Below, one piece after another: positions 36,332 through 46,627 of a stretch of DNA of 64,000 bases (the first letter of the stretch is position 1; every line of letters starts with the position of its first letter). This stretch comes from Utricularia gibba (lineage: Eukaryota; Streptophyta; Magnoliopsida; Lamiales; Lentibulariaceae), in assembly GCA_002189035.1 (NCBI GenBank), contig NEEC01000020.1, positions 1,240,001 through 1,304,000 of the forward strand, written 5' to 3'. The translations under genes were made by a program, and so were the position numbers. Below the pieces are notes generated by a model, which was not told the DNA's origin, did no database searches, and saw only the letters and a program-made list of their open reading frames with translations.

Positions 36332-36665
36332 ATTTTTTAAACGTGATGTATTGTTAGAGTAACTTTCTTAAAACGTGATGCACTGGCATTGTAATTTATG
36401 AAACGTGATGTGCAAATGAGTAATTTTTGAAACGTGATGTCCTGTTTTAGTTATTTTTTAAACATGATGCGCCGTTAAATTAACTTTTAAAACGTGGACT
36501 TTTTTGATATTTTTTGTAATGTGATGCATTGTTTTGTAATTTTTTAAACATGATGCATCATTATTGTTAAATTTAAACGTGATGCATTATAGAAGCAACT
36601 TTTGATAAACGTAATACATCAAAAATATGATTTTCCCATATTTTTAAACATGATGCATCATTATT
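36332..36665 (+). repeat. Right minisatellite array (aaacgtgatgcat units)
   Basis: About nine to ten degenerate units of 30-40 bp, each holding aaacgtgatg or aaacatgatgca, separated by T-rich spacers. It is inverted relative to 30142-30275. Confidence 0.75.
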
Positions 36666-38439
36666 TTGCATTAACTTTCATTTATTTTAGGTACTATTGT
36701 TAAATATAATCATTTTCGTACTAACTTGGATGAGGCTATGTTGCATCATGTGTTATGGGCATTTGGACCTTGTATACATGCATATAAATATTGCCAACTA
36801 ATTATCTATATTGATGGTACACACTTGTACTCATGATACCGACACAAGTTACTTATTGCAGTAATTCTTGATGGTGATAGAGTTACTTTTCCTTTGACAT
36901 TTGGAATTGTTGAAGAAAAATTGCTTGAGTCATGGCATTGGGTTTTGAACAACCTAGTGGATCATGTTATCAAGTTTGATTCTCATACTACATGTATTAT
37001 TTTTTATTAAAATGTGGGGATACATAAGGCAGCCAATAGTTTTTTAATCTTTCAAGAGCCACAAGGAGCTCATCGATATTGCCTAAAACATTTATATGGG
37101 AATTTTAGAGCTAAGTTTAAATCAGAGGCTCTTCATAATTTATTCTAGAATGCTGTAATGACATCCAAAAAATGAAAGTTTCATATTTTCATGAATAAGA
37201 TAAAATAAAAAAACAAGAATGCTTATGATTATCTTGCTACGATTTCTAGGAAACGATGAACCTTTGTGTATGATGATGGTTATAGATAATCTATGGTTTA
37301 CTTTTATTATATTGAATCTTGTTATCTTTGATTAGTGATTTTGAATCAAATTGCAGGTGTTGGATTATTAGTACTAATATTTCAGAATTGATGAATAGTT
37401 TATTGAGAGGAGTATGAAGACTTACCATCACAACACTAGTTGAAGTTATATTTGAATGATGTGTAAAGATTTTTTTTTTTTTTTGAAAATCACAAGAAAG
37501 TAAGTGTGTTAATGAAAAAGGATGAATATTGGTTCAAATATGCTATTTCAGCCTATCGAAAAAAGGATAAGAAATCTAATGAGTTCAAGGTTATTGAATA
37601 TGACAATGTCAAGCAAATAGTTATAGTGAATCCAAGACGTCGACTTCATAGGGACACCACATACATCACATCTTTGAAGGCTAGCAAATGTTCATGTGAA
37701 AAGTGGAAGCAGCTTGATATACTTTGTTCACATGCTATTCATGTTCCTTTAATCATTTTTTTTCTTAAAATTATGAGAATAACTTCTTTTTTCTTTTTGC
37801 TGATTTTCAAAGCATTTGAAATGGATGCAAGTAATTGTATTTCATATTACTATGAAATTAGAACACTTGCAAAGTTGTATTCAAAGCAATTTAGCCCCCC
37901 ATTACCTCCAAGTGAAAGAGGAAATGCATCATTTCATTTGATACATAATCCAGAAAGACGTATGAAAAAAATAGCTGCATTCTGTGACAAAACAACTCTA
38001 TTTCTAAGTTGTTTGGATGGACATCGATATTGTAAAAGAGTAAAGAAGTAGAGCAAGTTATATTCTCCAGTATAGAGTGATCGCCATGGTGCACGATTGA
38101 TTTATTAGAGTCCCCAGTGGAAGGATTCATTCCATGAACACTTTTCACCCTTCTGTTAACTCTGTGTCATCAGGTTCTAGAATTGGGGATTGTCGTTCAC
38201 TCTGTAGTGATCAAATTATCTATGGGCACATTGTCTAACACCTGCTCAATCAAAGCCTCATCACAACCCTCTGTTTCCACCAACTCTTCAAAGGAATGGG
38301 TCTTGGTGGATGCATACTTCAGGTATTAATAAAATAGAAAACCTGGAATTTCGTTTTCTCCTTTTTTTGTGATAGGTGAGGAATCAATCAAAACCTAAAA
38401 TCTTATTTTATTCTTAAATTTATTAGAACTCTTCAAAGC

Positions 38440-38585
38440 CTCATTTATAATTTTTCCTCATAATTTTTTAGGGCAAGTCAAATAGGTGAGATAAATAAAT
38501 ATTATTATTTTATCAATATATAAATGATAAATTATAAATATATTATTTTATTAATGTATAATAATTTATTAAATAATAAATATGG
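38440..38585 (-). repeat. Extra partial copy of the MULE A terminal repeat
   Basis: cctcatttataatttttcct at 38440 and the following ggtgagataaataaatattattattttatc repeat, in the same orientation, the inner 140 bases of the right terminal repeat (38622-38830). The right end therefore holds a tandem partial duplication. Confidence 0.7.
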
Positions 38586-38621
38586 GGTACAATTTCAATT
38601 TTGGAAATCTTACAAAAAAAA

Positions 38622-38830
38622 CTTCATTTACAATTTACATTCCCGAAAATTTTTTTTGGATAGATATCCTATATGAGATAAACAAATATTGTTATTTTAT
38701 TAATATATAAAATAATAAATTATAAATATATTATTTTAATGATTAAAATGGTTGAGATATACAAAATGACAAATATGATTAAGATGATGGGGAGTAAATT
38801 TTAGAAATATGACTATTTGTGTAAAATTCC
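38622..38830 (-). repeat. Right terminal inverted repeat of MULE A
   Basis: Inverted partner of 29079-29286; ends ...tttgtgtaaaattcc at 38830. It lies about 480 bp beyond the stop codon of CAP-H, so the element inserted just downstream of that gene. Confidence 0.85.
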
Positions 38831-39307
38831 TAATAAACCATTTGCCTAGTAAAACATGCAACCTCTACACATTTGAATTACTTCGACTGTATTGTGTGCA
38901 ATTGGCAGCTAGATACCTTGTTCTCTAGGTGTTGGTTGTGTAGTCCAGGAGAAGCATGCGAGCAAACACTTCTCAACGATGCATTACAATGGAAATCCTT
39001 ATATTTGAATGAAAGTGGAATATATATGAACTTACCACATTTGTTATCCCACAACAAATATTTTAGAATCAATCCTCCATCTTGGGCATTGCAGAAATGT
39101 CCAACCTTTGACACAAGTATTTTGTGGGTTTAACCTAATCGAAGGTCCCCTGCCAACATCAAAAGAATCCCGAGTCTTAAAGATGGCACAAACACTACAG
39201 TATCCGATACCAGAAGACTGCAATGCTGTCCTTCAACAGTTATATGAAGCTAGTACAACTAAAGCATCAAGACTATGCACTGTAATGTTCACAAGGGTGG
39301 TGCACTA

Positions 39308-42300
39308 CTAATTCTGAGGTTTAAGATGTACGGTCAGCTCATCCAAGCTGGGGCAACCAAGGATACGTAATTCATGTTCATTGGCCAGATGTAGAAGGCA
39401 AATGAAGCACAAGTGCGGAGAAATATCTTCCAGAGAAGCTGCAGCTTTGCAAGTATTAGGAAAGTTCGCCAGCACTTGCTTAAAGGATACACTGCAGTTT
39501 TCAGGGGATTCATCTCGGCAAGTTTCCTACGAATGGTGAAGTAATGCATTCATTCACAGAGGATAGGATACGAAAACGAGACTTGGAAATTTTCTATGAA
39601 AATGAACTCACCTCAGCTGAAGTTTGACTTGACTGAATCATATTTTCCCAGATTGTTTCTTTGAGAGAATGAACATCAACTATTTTCGATGTCTTGTCAT
39701 ACTGCACCTCAGTCTTGCTTGTCTGTTTGATTGCCACAGGGTGAAATGAAGAAACAATTTGAAACATGAGAAAGTGAATGCTATCAGAGACTCTGAAAGA
39801 TAAGAGAATCAACCTGTCGAGGTTGCTTGACAAGCATGCTAGTATCCACAAGATGATCGTGATGAGCATATTCGTCATCAAAAGCACTATTTTCGTCATC
39901 ATCCCATGGGACATTTTGTCCATATTCATCATGGGGGTAGTCTTGCACATCTATTCAATGCATTAGGTGTTCCCTCAGTGGAGTGGTAATTTCATGCCAA
40001 GTATAGTTAGCATATCATTTCAGAAAATAAATATATCAGTTGAAAACTTAAAAACAAGTGCAGAAAGACCAGGGATAATGCATCATGAAGATAAATCCAG
40101 GAATTCCCAAGATATTTTTATGGTACATGCGAATTTTGATGCATGATTCAACTATCATAGAAAATATGAGAATTAACAAACAAAACTAACCAGTTCTTTT
40201 CCTTCCCTTATTTCCAAAGCACTGCAACCAAAAAATCAGAAAAAAATATTATCAACACTCAGATGCAAAAACAGCATATCAATGGTAGGAGCATTAACTT
40301 TACCAGAACATGAGGCAAAAGAAACAACTTCATAAGATCCTCTGGTTGGTAGTGACAATCTTCAGGAAGCTTCTTGTTGCTAGGAGCTCTGTTCGAAGGA
40401 AGTAACAGGGACTTCGAATTCTTGGGAGCCAAGAATAAATGAGAATAATCATTATTTATGGAACTGGAAAAATTAATTTCCTTCTCTGTTTTTTTTATTT
40501 TTGTTTTCTTTTCCTTTGGCAGCGTATTTTCCTTAAATTGAGCTGCAGAGTCTACAAATGACAAACAGTGAGAACTTATGTATAATGCACAGTTAAACAT
40601 ACATATTTTACCTGAAATTTTTCGATACTTCCAATGATTGGGACCAGCCCAAGCATTTTGCTTTGTTGAAAATCCTAAGCTAACGAGCAAGTACTGATCA
40701 ACTTCCTCCAATCTATCTTCCTCACCAGGATCACGACAAAAATGCTTCGAGAGCATCAATACTAAGTTACATATTGCATGAAATCTTTTGAAATAACCAC
40801 CTTAAGAGAGATCAGGGAAGGGAATTTAAGGAAAAAATTTTACCAACTCAGGGGCATGTTGGTGACTCGGGATTTCCCCATTATGAGTGCAATTACCGTC
40901 TTCCAGTACACTTAAATGGTCATCATGATCGAGTTCCCAGCTTCCAGGATTTCCAGGTGCATCGCTAATGAAATCAACTTCAATGTCAGTTTTGTCATTA
41001 CCTTGCCAGAGAACACTTTCAGCAGAATTCAAAGACTCAGAGTGCGTTCCATGATGATCACCAAATTGCTCGTTTATCACCCTAAGACTGGGGGTTATAT
41101 CAATTGTGTTGAACATTTTCATCACCATTTCTTGAATGCATCCTACGAAAACAGAAAGGATTATAAAAAAATGTGTCAAAAAAAAATCAGCTGTTATGAA
41201 AGAAACCATGAAAATGAAAACATTAGATTCTGAATTTGTTGAAATATGATGTATAAACCTGCAGCGAAGGACAAATCAACAGTTTCTGCCAATTCGAATT
41301 GAGGCACTGGAGATGAATGCATCCCAGGTATTTCCTTGGAATCGAAGAGGACTCTGCAGTTATCATAAACGCCTAGATTATTTAACAACAGACCCCTCGC
41401 TCCTCCTTCATCGAACTGTGCTGAAGTCTGGTGGTATAGAGGGTCTACTACAAATGCAGCTGAAGGGGGAAAAAATATTCAACACACATTTTAAGCAGTC
41501 ACTATGAACATCACAAATCCAAAAAAAAAAAAAAAAATCTGAGACTGATATAAAAGAAACAGAGATAAAGATTGAAACACTAACAGAAAGAGACTCGAAA
41601 TTCTTTAAAGGCTAATCTAACGAACATTACCATCAAACTTCTTCACATTTAGAGCAGCAAAAGAAGACTCGAGTGTGGACAAGGGTGACAGCTGCATTAG
41701 CATAACGAGAATTTGTAAGATGCATCAAATGTTCAATCTAGAGAATGTTAACATAAATAATTCAAGATAAAACATGAAAGAAAGGGCGCACCTTTTTTCC
41801 ATGATCTCTCATTTCACCATTTTCTGCATGTTCAGCTCTCTTGTTTTCATCCACTGTCACATGATCTGGCAAGAGAAAACTATGCAGATCACAAAGTAGG
41901 TCTACTGGTTAAAAAAAGTGTCCTTCAAAAATTAAATGACCTAATAACATATGAAATTTGAAAACGCAACATGAGTTAGGAAGAGCAACAATTTTTTTTT
42001 TTTTTTGAGCGAGGAATAGAAAAAGTGAGTTTTAAGAGGTTAGACCCATTATGGAAATAAAATCATTATTAACATCCGTAAGGAAATAAAGTGAGTTTCA
42101 AATTAATCATGACCGAAGGAAACAAATTAAAGCATGACATGAAATGCAACCATTAACATACAATACGGAAACCGAAAGGTTCTCCTTGTAGTATAAAGGC
42201 AAACCTTCTTCAGGTTCCTGTCCAACACGATTAATTCCACCAAGAACTTTATATACTTCAGAATGTGTAGAATCAACTCTCATAGAATAAATTTTAACCC

Positions 42301-43129
42301 CAGCTTCAAGGGTACAGCTCGCCTGTAGATTCATTGCGGTGATGTATGCATTAAGGCTTATGAACGTTGGTGGAAACCTCATAACCCAAGTCAAGCCATA
42401 TACCACAAAAAAGCTACAAATAATAGTTGCATCATCACAAACAAATGTTCAATAGTATGAAGGCGGAGGAACATTGGTCTTCAATAAAACAAAATTAACA
42501 TTTCTTATTCCCTATAGATTTGAGGCACTAAGATTCAACTCCATATTTTCTTATCAGTATCCTTACTGATACACCACTCAAGATGATACTAACGAGAAAA
42601 TATGTTCACCTGTACCAATTTCTGTTGCCAAATTCTTAGAAGTGTAAGAAAATTAACATTTAAAAAAAAAAAAACAGGTGAATAATTCATACCTTTTGGA
42701 AGTTGGTTTCATCGTCATTTTCTTCTTCGACCTTAATAATTTCACAAAGATGATCTATCAAGTTCAGTTCCCATGTGTTCTTCTGATTGATTTTCTGCGT
42801 GAAAAAAAAATCATAAATTCAAAAGACATCAAAAATGACGAAAGCATCCAGAAACAAAATCAGAAAGTAACGCGAACATTTTCGCTAGCGAGTTTGATAC
42901 AGTTGTGAAACAGCTCAAGAACTTGCTCTTTGCCTAGACATAGGTCATCACGGGGCATGGCAGATGTGTCCGGAGCTAAAGACTTGCGGCGCATGGCGGC
43001 CGCGCGCGCAGCACGTGCCTGAGAGCGCTCCAGGCTGTCGTCGTTGGAGCGGATGAAGCGAGGGCTCTTCGTCGGTGAGAATGGGATTCTCTGCCTAGGG
43101 TTAGGGCTTCGTATTCGTACGTCGGCCAT
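39308..43129 (-). CDS. CAP-H: Condensin I complex subunit CAP-H (Barren/kleisin)
   Basis: CAP-H is the kleisin that closes the SMC2-SMC4 ring of condensin I and recruits CAP-D2 and CAP-G for mitotic chromosome compaction. Thirteen exons, minus strand: 43129-42878, 42794-42693, 42322-42205, 41865-41792, 41691-41631, 41459-41259, 41142-40844, 40744-40612, 40551-40304, 40221-40191, 39950-39814, 39722-39612 and 39526-39308. Phases agree throughout and give 661 residues, the usual plant length. Family blocks are in order: an N-terminal basic region with ERSQARAARAAAMRRKS, ELFHNCIKLASEN, KNTWELNLIDHLCEIIK, SCTLEAGVKIYSMRVDSTHS, GLLLNNLGVYDNCRVLFDS, QNAWAGPNHWKYRK, LPEDCHYQPEDLMKLFLLP, VQYDKTSKIVDVHSLKETIW, and the C-terminal winged-helix block ISPHLCFICLLHLANEHEL. 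The acidic central part is variable. Start at 43129 is the only Met before the conserved N terminus. Confidence 0.96.
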
Positions 43130-44560
43130 AACTCAACTGATTACCAGTGCTTCGGAGCCGGAGACTAGACACCTTTCGACGGCTTTTTGAAATGTTGGCC
43201 TTTTCCCTCCCGAACCAGAAACACGTAAGAAATTTTTTAAGAGGGTGAGGCTGGGTGTATTACAGCCGAGGAAGTTAATTTTTTGATAAAATGAGCATCC
43301 GACACCCATTTAGTAAATAATACGTGAGTAATACGTTAAAATATAATAAATTAATATTATTGAAAAACTAAATATTAAAATATATAATTTATTAATATTA
43401 TCCTCTTTTCATTTAAAAAATATTTAAATTTAACTCTAATCTTCTATACACTAGTCTATTTTTCGCTACATATGTAATTCAACCAAAACTTTTCCTCACC
43501 CTTGCAATTCAGCATAAAATTTTCCCCACTTTTACAATTCATTTGAAGCCTAATATTTTTTTATCAATCAATATCAATGAAAATGATACTTTGATTGGTA
43601 GAATGATACTTTGATTATGCATTCATTAATTATTTGTATTGACTCTGTTAATGCTTATTTTAGATTTTTAAAACTTGAAACTAGAAAATAGAAAATGCAA
43701 GTGAAACCAACACAAATGAAGATATATGGCCATTATGGAATTATTTTTTAAAGGTAAAAGGAGTTAGAGAAGCATGTAGTAATATTGAATTTATATGTTT
43801 ATATTATAATTCCACTTACAAGTAATTATATTCCAAAGTGAAGGAATATTTGTTAGGATTAACAATGAAAGGAAATACAAGTTTGTGAAACTATAACAAG
43901 ATTATGGTGTGTTATGTTGCTTAACATGAAAAAGGAATCATAGGAAATAAGATTAAGAAATAAAAGAAGAATTATCATTTTATTGCAATCAAAATATAGC
44001 AATTCATCTGTCGATATGGACTCTACGAAAAAAGTAAAAAAATAATGGCCAACAAACAATAGACACTATTTAGAATCATAAAATTCAAAAAGAATTAAAT
44101 CAAGTAATTACAAGAACATATATATTTTTTTGTTGGTATTCTTTTCATTTTAGAAAATCATATCAATTAGCATGTAAATTAAACATTTCAAGTTTATATT
44201 TTTTTTTAAAATGTTTTCTATTTATTAATATTATTTGGTTTCAAAACTTTGTATATTTTATAGGTTGCAAATCTCTATCATATGATTCTTTATGAATCAA
44301 GGTAAATACAAAATTAAAGAAAGGCATTGAAGAAAAATTTCAAATTATTAAAGATATTTGGTAGTTAAAAGGTGTGACTATAAAATAAAAAAATAATTTT
44401 TATTTTATGAAATATAATTTATCATAGAGATAAAAAAAATATTTGATAAATATTATAGATGAAATAGGATTATTTTGCAAACATTTGCAAAATAGGACTA
44501 CTATACAAAACTTTTTTTTCTTCGTTTGGCACAATTGTTCAGGGTCGAAGTTCCGAGGAA
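43130..44560. promoter_or_regulatory. Intergenic region between divergent CAP-H and METTL2-like genes
   Basis: 1,431 bp separate the two start codons. The first 110 bases (CAP-H side) are of mixed composition and should hold its leader; 43250-44500 is AT-rich with no gene or clear element. No TATA box or E2F-type site could be assigned with confidence. Confidence 0.4.
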
Positions 44561-46627
44561 ATGGGGACTTGCGTCGCACAAAACTACTACTCGACGGACT
44601 TCGAGTGGGATGAACTGAAACAGGAGGTTGAACGCAATCCCTGTTTTCAATGGCATCTGCTTCCTTTCAAGTGCAGCTCCTTGGAAGATGCGCAACAGGC
44701 CACCCCTGTGGAGGCTTGGAATAAGTTCTATGCTCGTCATTCCTCTGGAAAATTCTTTAAGGTGAAGCCGCGACTGTATGTGAACTCAGCCTCTTCTCCT
44801 TTTCTCTGTTATTCATTGTGGTGGGATCTTTGCAGGAGCGACGCTACTTGTTGAAGGAGTTTCCTGAGTTGGGATCATGCAAAGAAGGATCAAGGGTTTT
44901 GGAAGTGGGCTGTGGTAATGGTAGTACAGCTTTGGCAATATTGGGGTAACTACATGTCTTTAAATCCTGCGTTGTATTTGATTTGATGACCAGGGGATTG
45001 AGTGGTTATGAGAATTTTCTTGTTCATGTTTTAGGATTTCCTCTTTGTTTCTATGAAGAGTCTGTTGAATGCACTGGGCTGTCTGTAACCAAGTGCCAAA
45101 CTTGCACCTTTCTCCTTGAAATTATATGCTGTACCTACAATGAAATATGAAACTGGTGCGCAGCTCAGGACTTTTGAAGGATCTGTACCCGTTTAAATTT
45201 GAGAATCGATATGACTGAATTTGATTTTATTGCCTTCTGAGAAAAAATATCATGTTGCTAATTAGACATCACTTCATCTGTTTACATTCTTGGGCTGTTA
45301 TTTCTTTTTAAAATTGATAAAATCTTTAGATTATTAAAAGTTGGTAACTTCGTCATTCTCTGTTTGTGCAGCGGGCAATCAAGCAGTGTAGTGTATGCTT
45401 GTGATTGTAGCAATGAGGCTATTTCAAAGGCAAAGGAGATTGTAATTGCTGCTGATTCGATATGTAATCCAGATCGGTTTTTTCCATTCCAGTGTGATTT
45501 TTCAAAAAATGGCTTCCCTTCGTGGCTGATCTACAATGATAAAGTGTCCCAGAAGCATCATTTAGAATCCTTCAGTAATACTTTATTACTCCTCACATTT
45601 TTTGTTCTATGATCGAAGTATAATTTCATGTGTATATTCTACTTGTGTCCTACATGTATCTGATCTTGTGTTACTCTTATTTTTTTGCTTTTGATATTTA
45701 ACTAGCTGAAAAAGAGCGGCCTGAAGCATCATCTCCTGAGGAAACGAGTTGCTACATCGGTGGAGTAGATTTTGTCACCCTGGTATGTGCACTCTTAATA
45801 CTAAAAGTACCTCACTTTTTGAGCTCCAAAGCGTAGTGGAAAAGTGGAGGTGGTTGAAAACTGAACTGTTTTCTTATCATTGTCAGATATTCACTTTATC
45901 CGCTATACCGTATGAAAGAATGCAAGTGGTCATCAGACATTGCTTTTCAGTTTTGAAGCCTGGAGGCCTTTTGTTTTTCCGAGATTATGGTACAAGACAT
46001 CAGTGGGATCCCCCTTTTTGCAAGATGCATATGATGATTCAAATTTTTCATGTCAGTTCAGGTCTTTACGATATGACAATGCTGAGGTTTAAGCCTGATC
46101 AGAGGGTGAGTTACCGTGAATACATGAGGTCCGACGGCACAAGATCATACTTTTTCTGCTTGGATACTACAAGAGCTTTAACATCTTCAGCTGGCTTCAA
46201 TGAGGTACGGTTACAGCAAAATCTTCACTCTTTAATATTAACCATAGTATGGGCATGAGCTGTACACCTAGAAACTCTAATTTCGCAAAAAAAATTGATC
46301 ATGATCCAGTTTGTTTGCTGCATGGTCGTTTGAAATTGTAGCAAAACAAGCGGAAGCATAAAATGATGCTGTGTTACAGCTTATTTTGTTTTTTGTAGTT
46401 CATATGCGGTTTTGGTTGTGTTATTCTGCAAACAGAACCTGGACCATTATCCAATATCTATGACTGAAGATATGCTCTACTTTTCATCAGCTCTGGCATC
46501 ATTTTCCCCTTTGTCTCTTTTGTAGTTGCAGCTTGAGTATTGTTGTGTAAATTCAGTAAATAGGCGAAATGGGAAGAACATGAAGCGAGTATGGGTTCAT
46601 GGCAAGTTTCAGAAGCCTGCTGTGTAG
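44561..46627 (+). CDS. METTL2/6/8-type (TRM140-like) methyltransferase, probable tRNA m3C methyltransferase
   Basis: Characterised relatives methylate cytidine 32 of tRNA anticodon loops to m3C using S-adenosylmethionine. Seven exons: 44561-44761, 44836-44945, 45372-45574, 45706-45782, 45887-45989, 46062-46204 and 46526-46627; phases agree and give 312 residues. Visible features: WNKFYARHSSGKFFKERRYL (residues about 53-72), the family entry motif; SAM motif I VLEVGCGNG at residues 88-96; VYACDCSNEAI with the ribose-binding acid; FTLSAIP (motif IV region); VLKPGGLLFFRDYG; LYDMTMLRFKPDQ and YREYMRSDGTRSYFF, highly conserved in this family; and the C-terminal VNRRNGKNMKRVWVHGKFQK. Intron 5 (45990-46061) is 72 bp, divisible by three and free of stops, so its retention would add 24 residues. 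Family is firm; the exact tRNA target is not visible. Confidence 0.93.

Larger units (their letters stand above)
30110..36680 (+). mobile_element. Mutator-like element B (MULE B) nested in the MULE A intron, carrying an Ulp1-like relic
   Basis: Boundaries are approximate. Inside the 6.6-kb interval that interrupts MULE A sit a second, different MULE transposase (30531-33184) and, in the same orientation, an Ulp1/C48-type protease relic (about 33780-34620). The interval is bordered by minisatellite arrays in opposite orientation (30142-30275 and 36332-36665) that could be its terminal repeats. MULEs that carry Ulp1-like genes, called Kaonashi, are known in plants; assignment here rests on that architecture. 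I could not define exact ends or a target duplication. Confidence 0.65.
29281..38051 (+). pseudogene. MULE A transposase, split and degenerate
   Basis: N-terminal part: an acidic open frame at 29281-29634 (117 residues; YDTDESSDDGSDELDYNPDV). Then, with shifts, a MuDR-type region at about 29640-30092 with KYDGPHTC-like text, IPVSDVITLMENQLKTKP and AYLPTYLKAIQDATA. A donor follows 30092 (gcag/gtattt) and an acceptor precedes 36691 (ttag/gtacta); joined, the frame continues as AGTIVKYNHFR. After that comes the DDE-type core (IDGTHLY, Asp codon 36813-36815), LDGDRVTFPLTFGIVEEKLL, then the SWIM zinc finger (KCSCEKWKQLDILCSHAIH, from 37689) in a clean open frame at 37506-38051. Damage includes a TGA at 36834-36836 just after IDGTHLYS and further stops near 37010-37340. 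Not functional as it stands. Confidence 0.75.
29079..38830 (+). mobile_element. Mutator-like element A (MULE A) with about 208-bp terminal inverted repeats
   Basis: The left end (29079-29286) and right end (38622-38830) are inverted copies of each other: the left begins ggaattttacacaaagagta and the reverse complement of the right begins ggaattttacacaaatagtc, and similarity continues to the inner words cctcatttataatttacatt and cttcatttacaatttacatt. Internally on the plus strand lie MULE transposase parts at 29640-30092 and 36691-38051. The two parts join in frame across an apparent intron (30093-36690) that contains a second element. Candidate 9-bp flanking words are caatgaacc (29067-29075) and taataaacc (38831-38839), matching at 7 of 9, with 3 unexplained bases on the left side. 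Confidence 0.8.
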
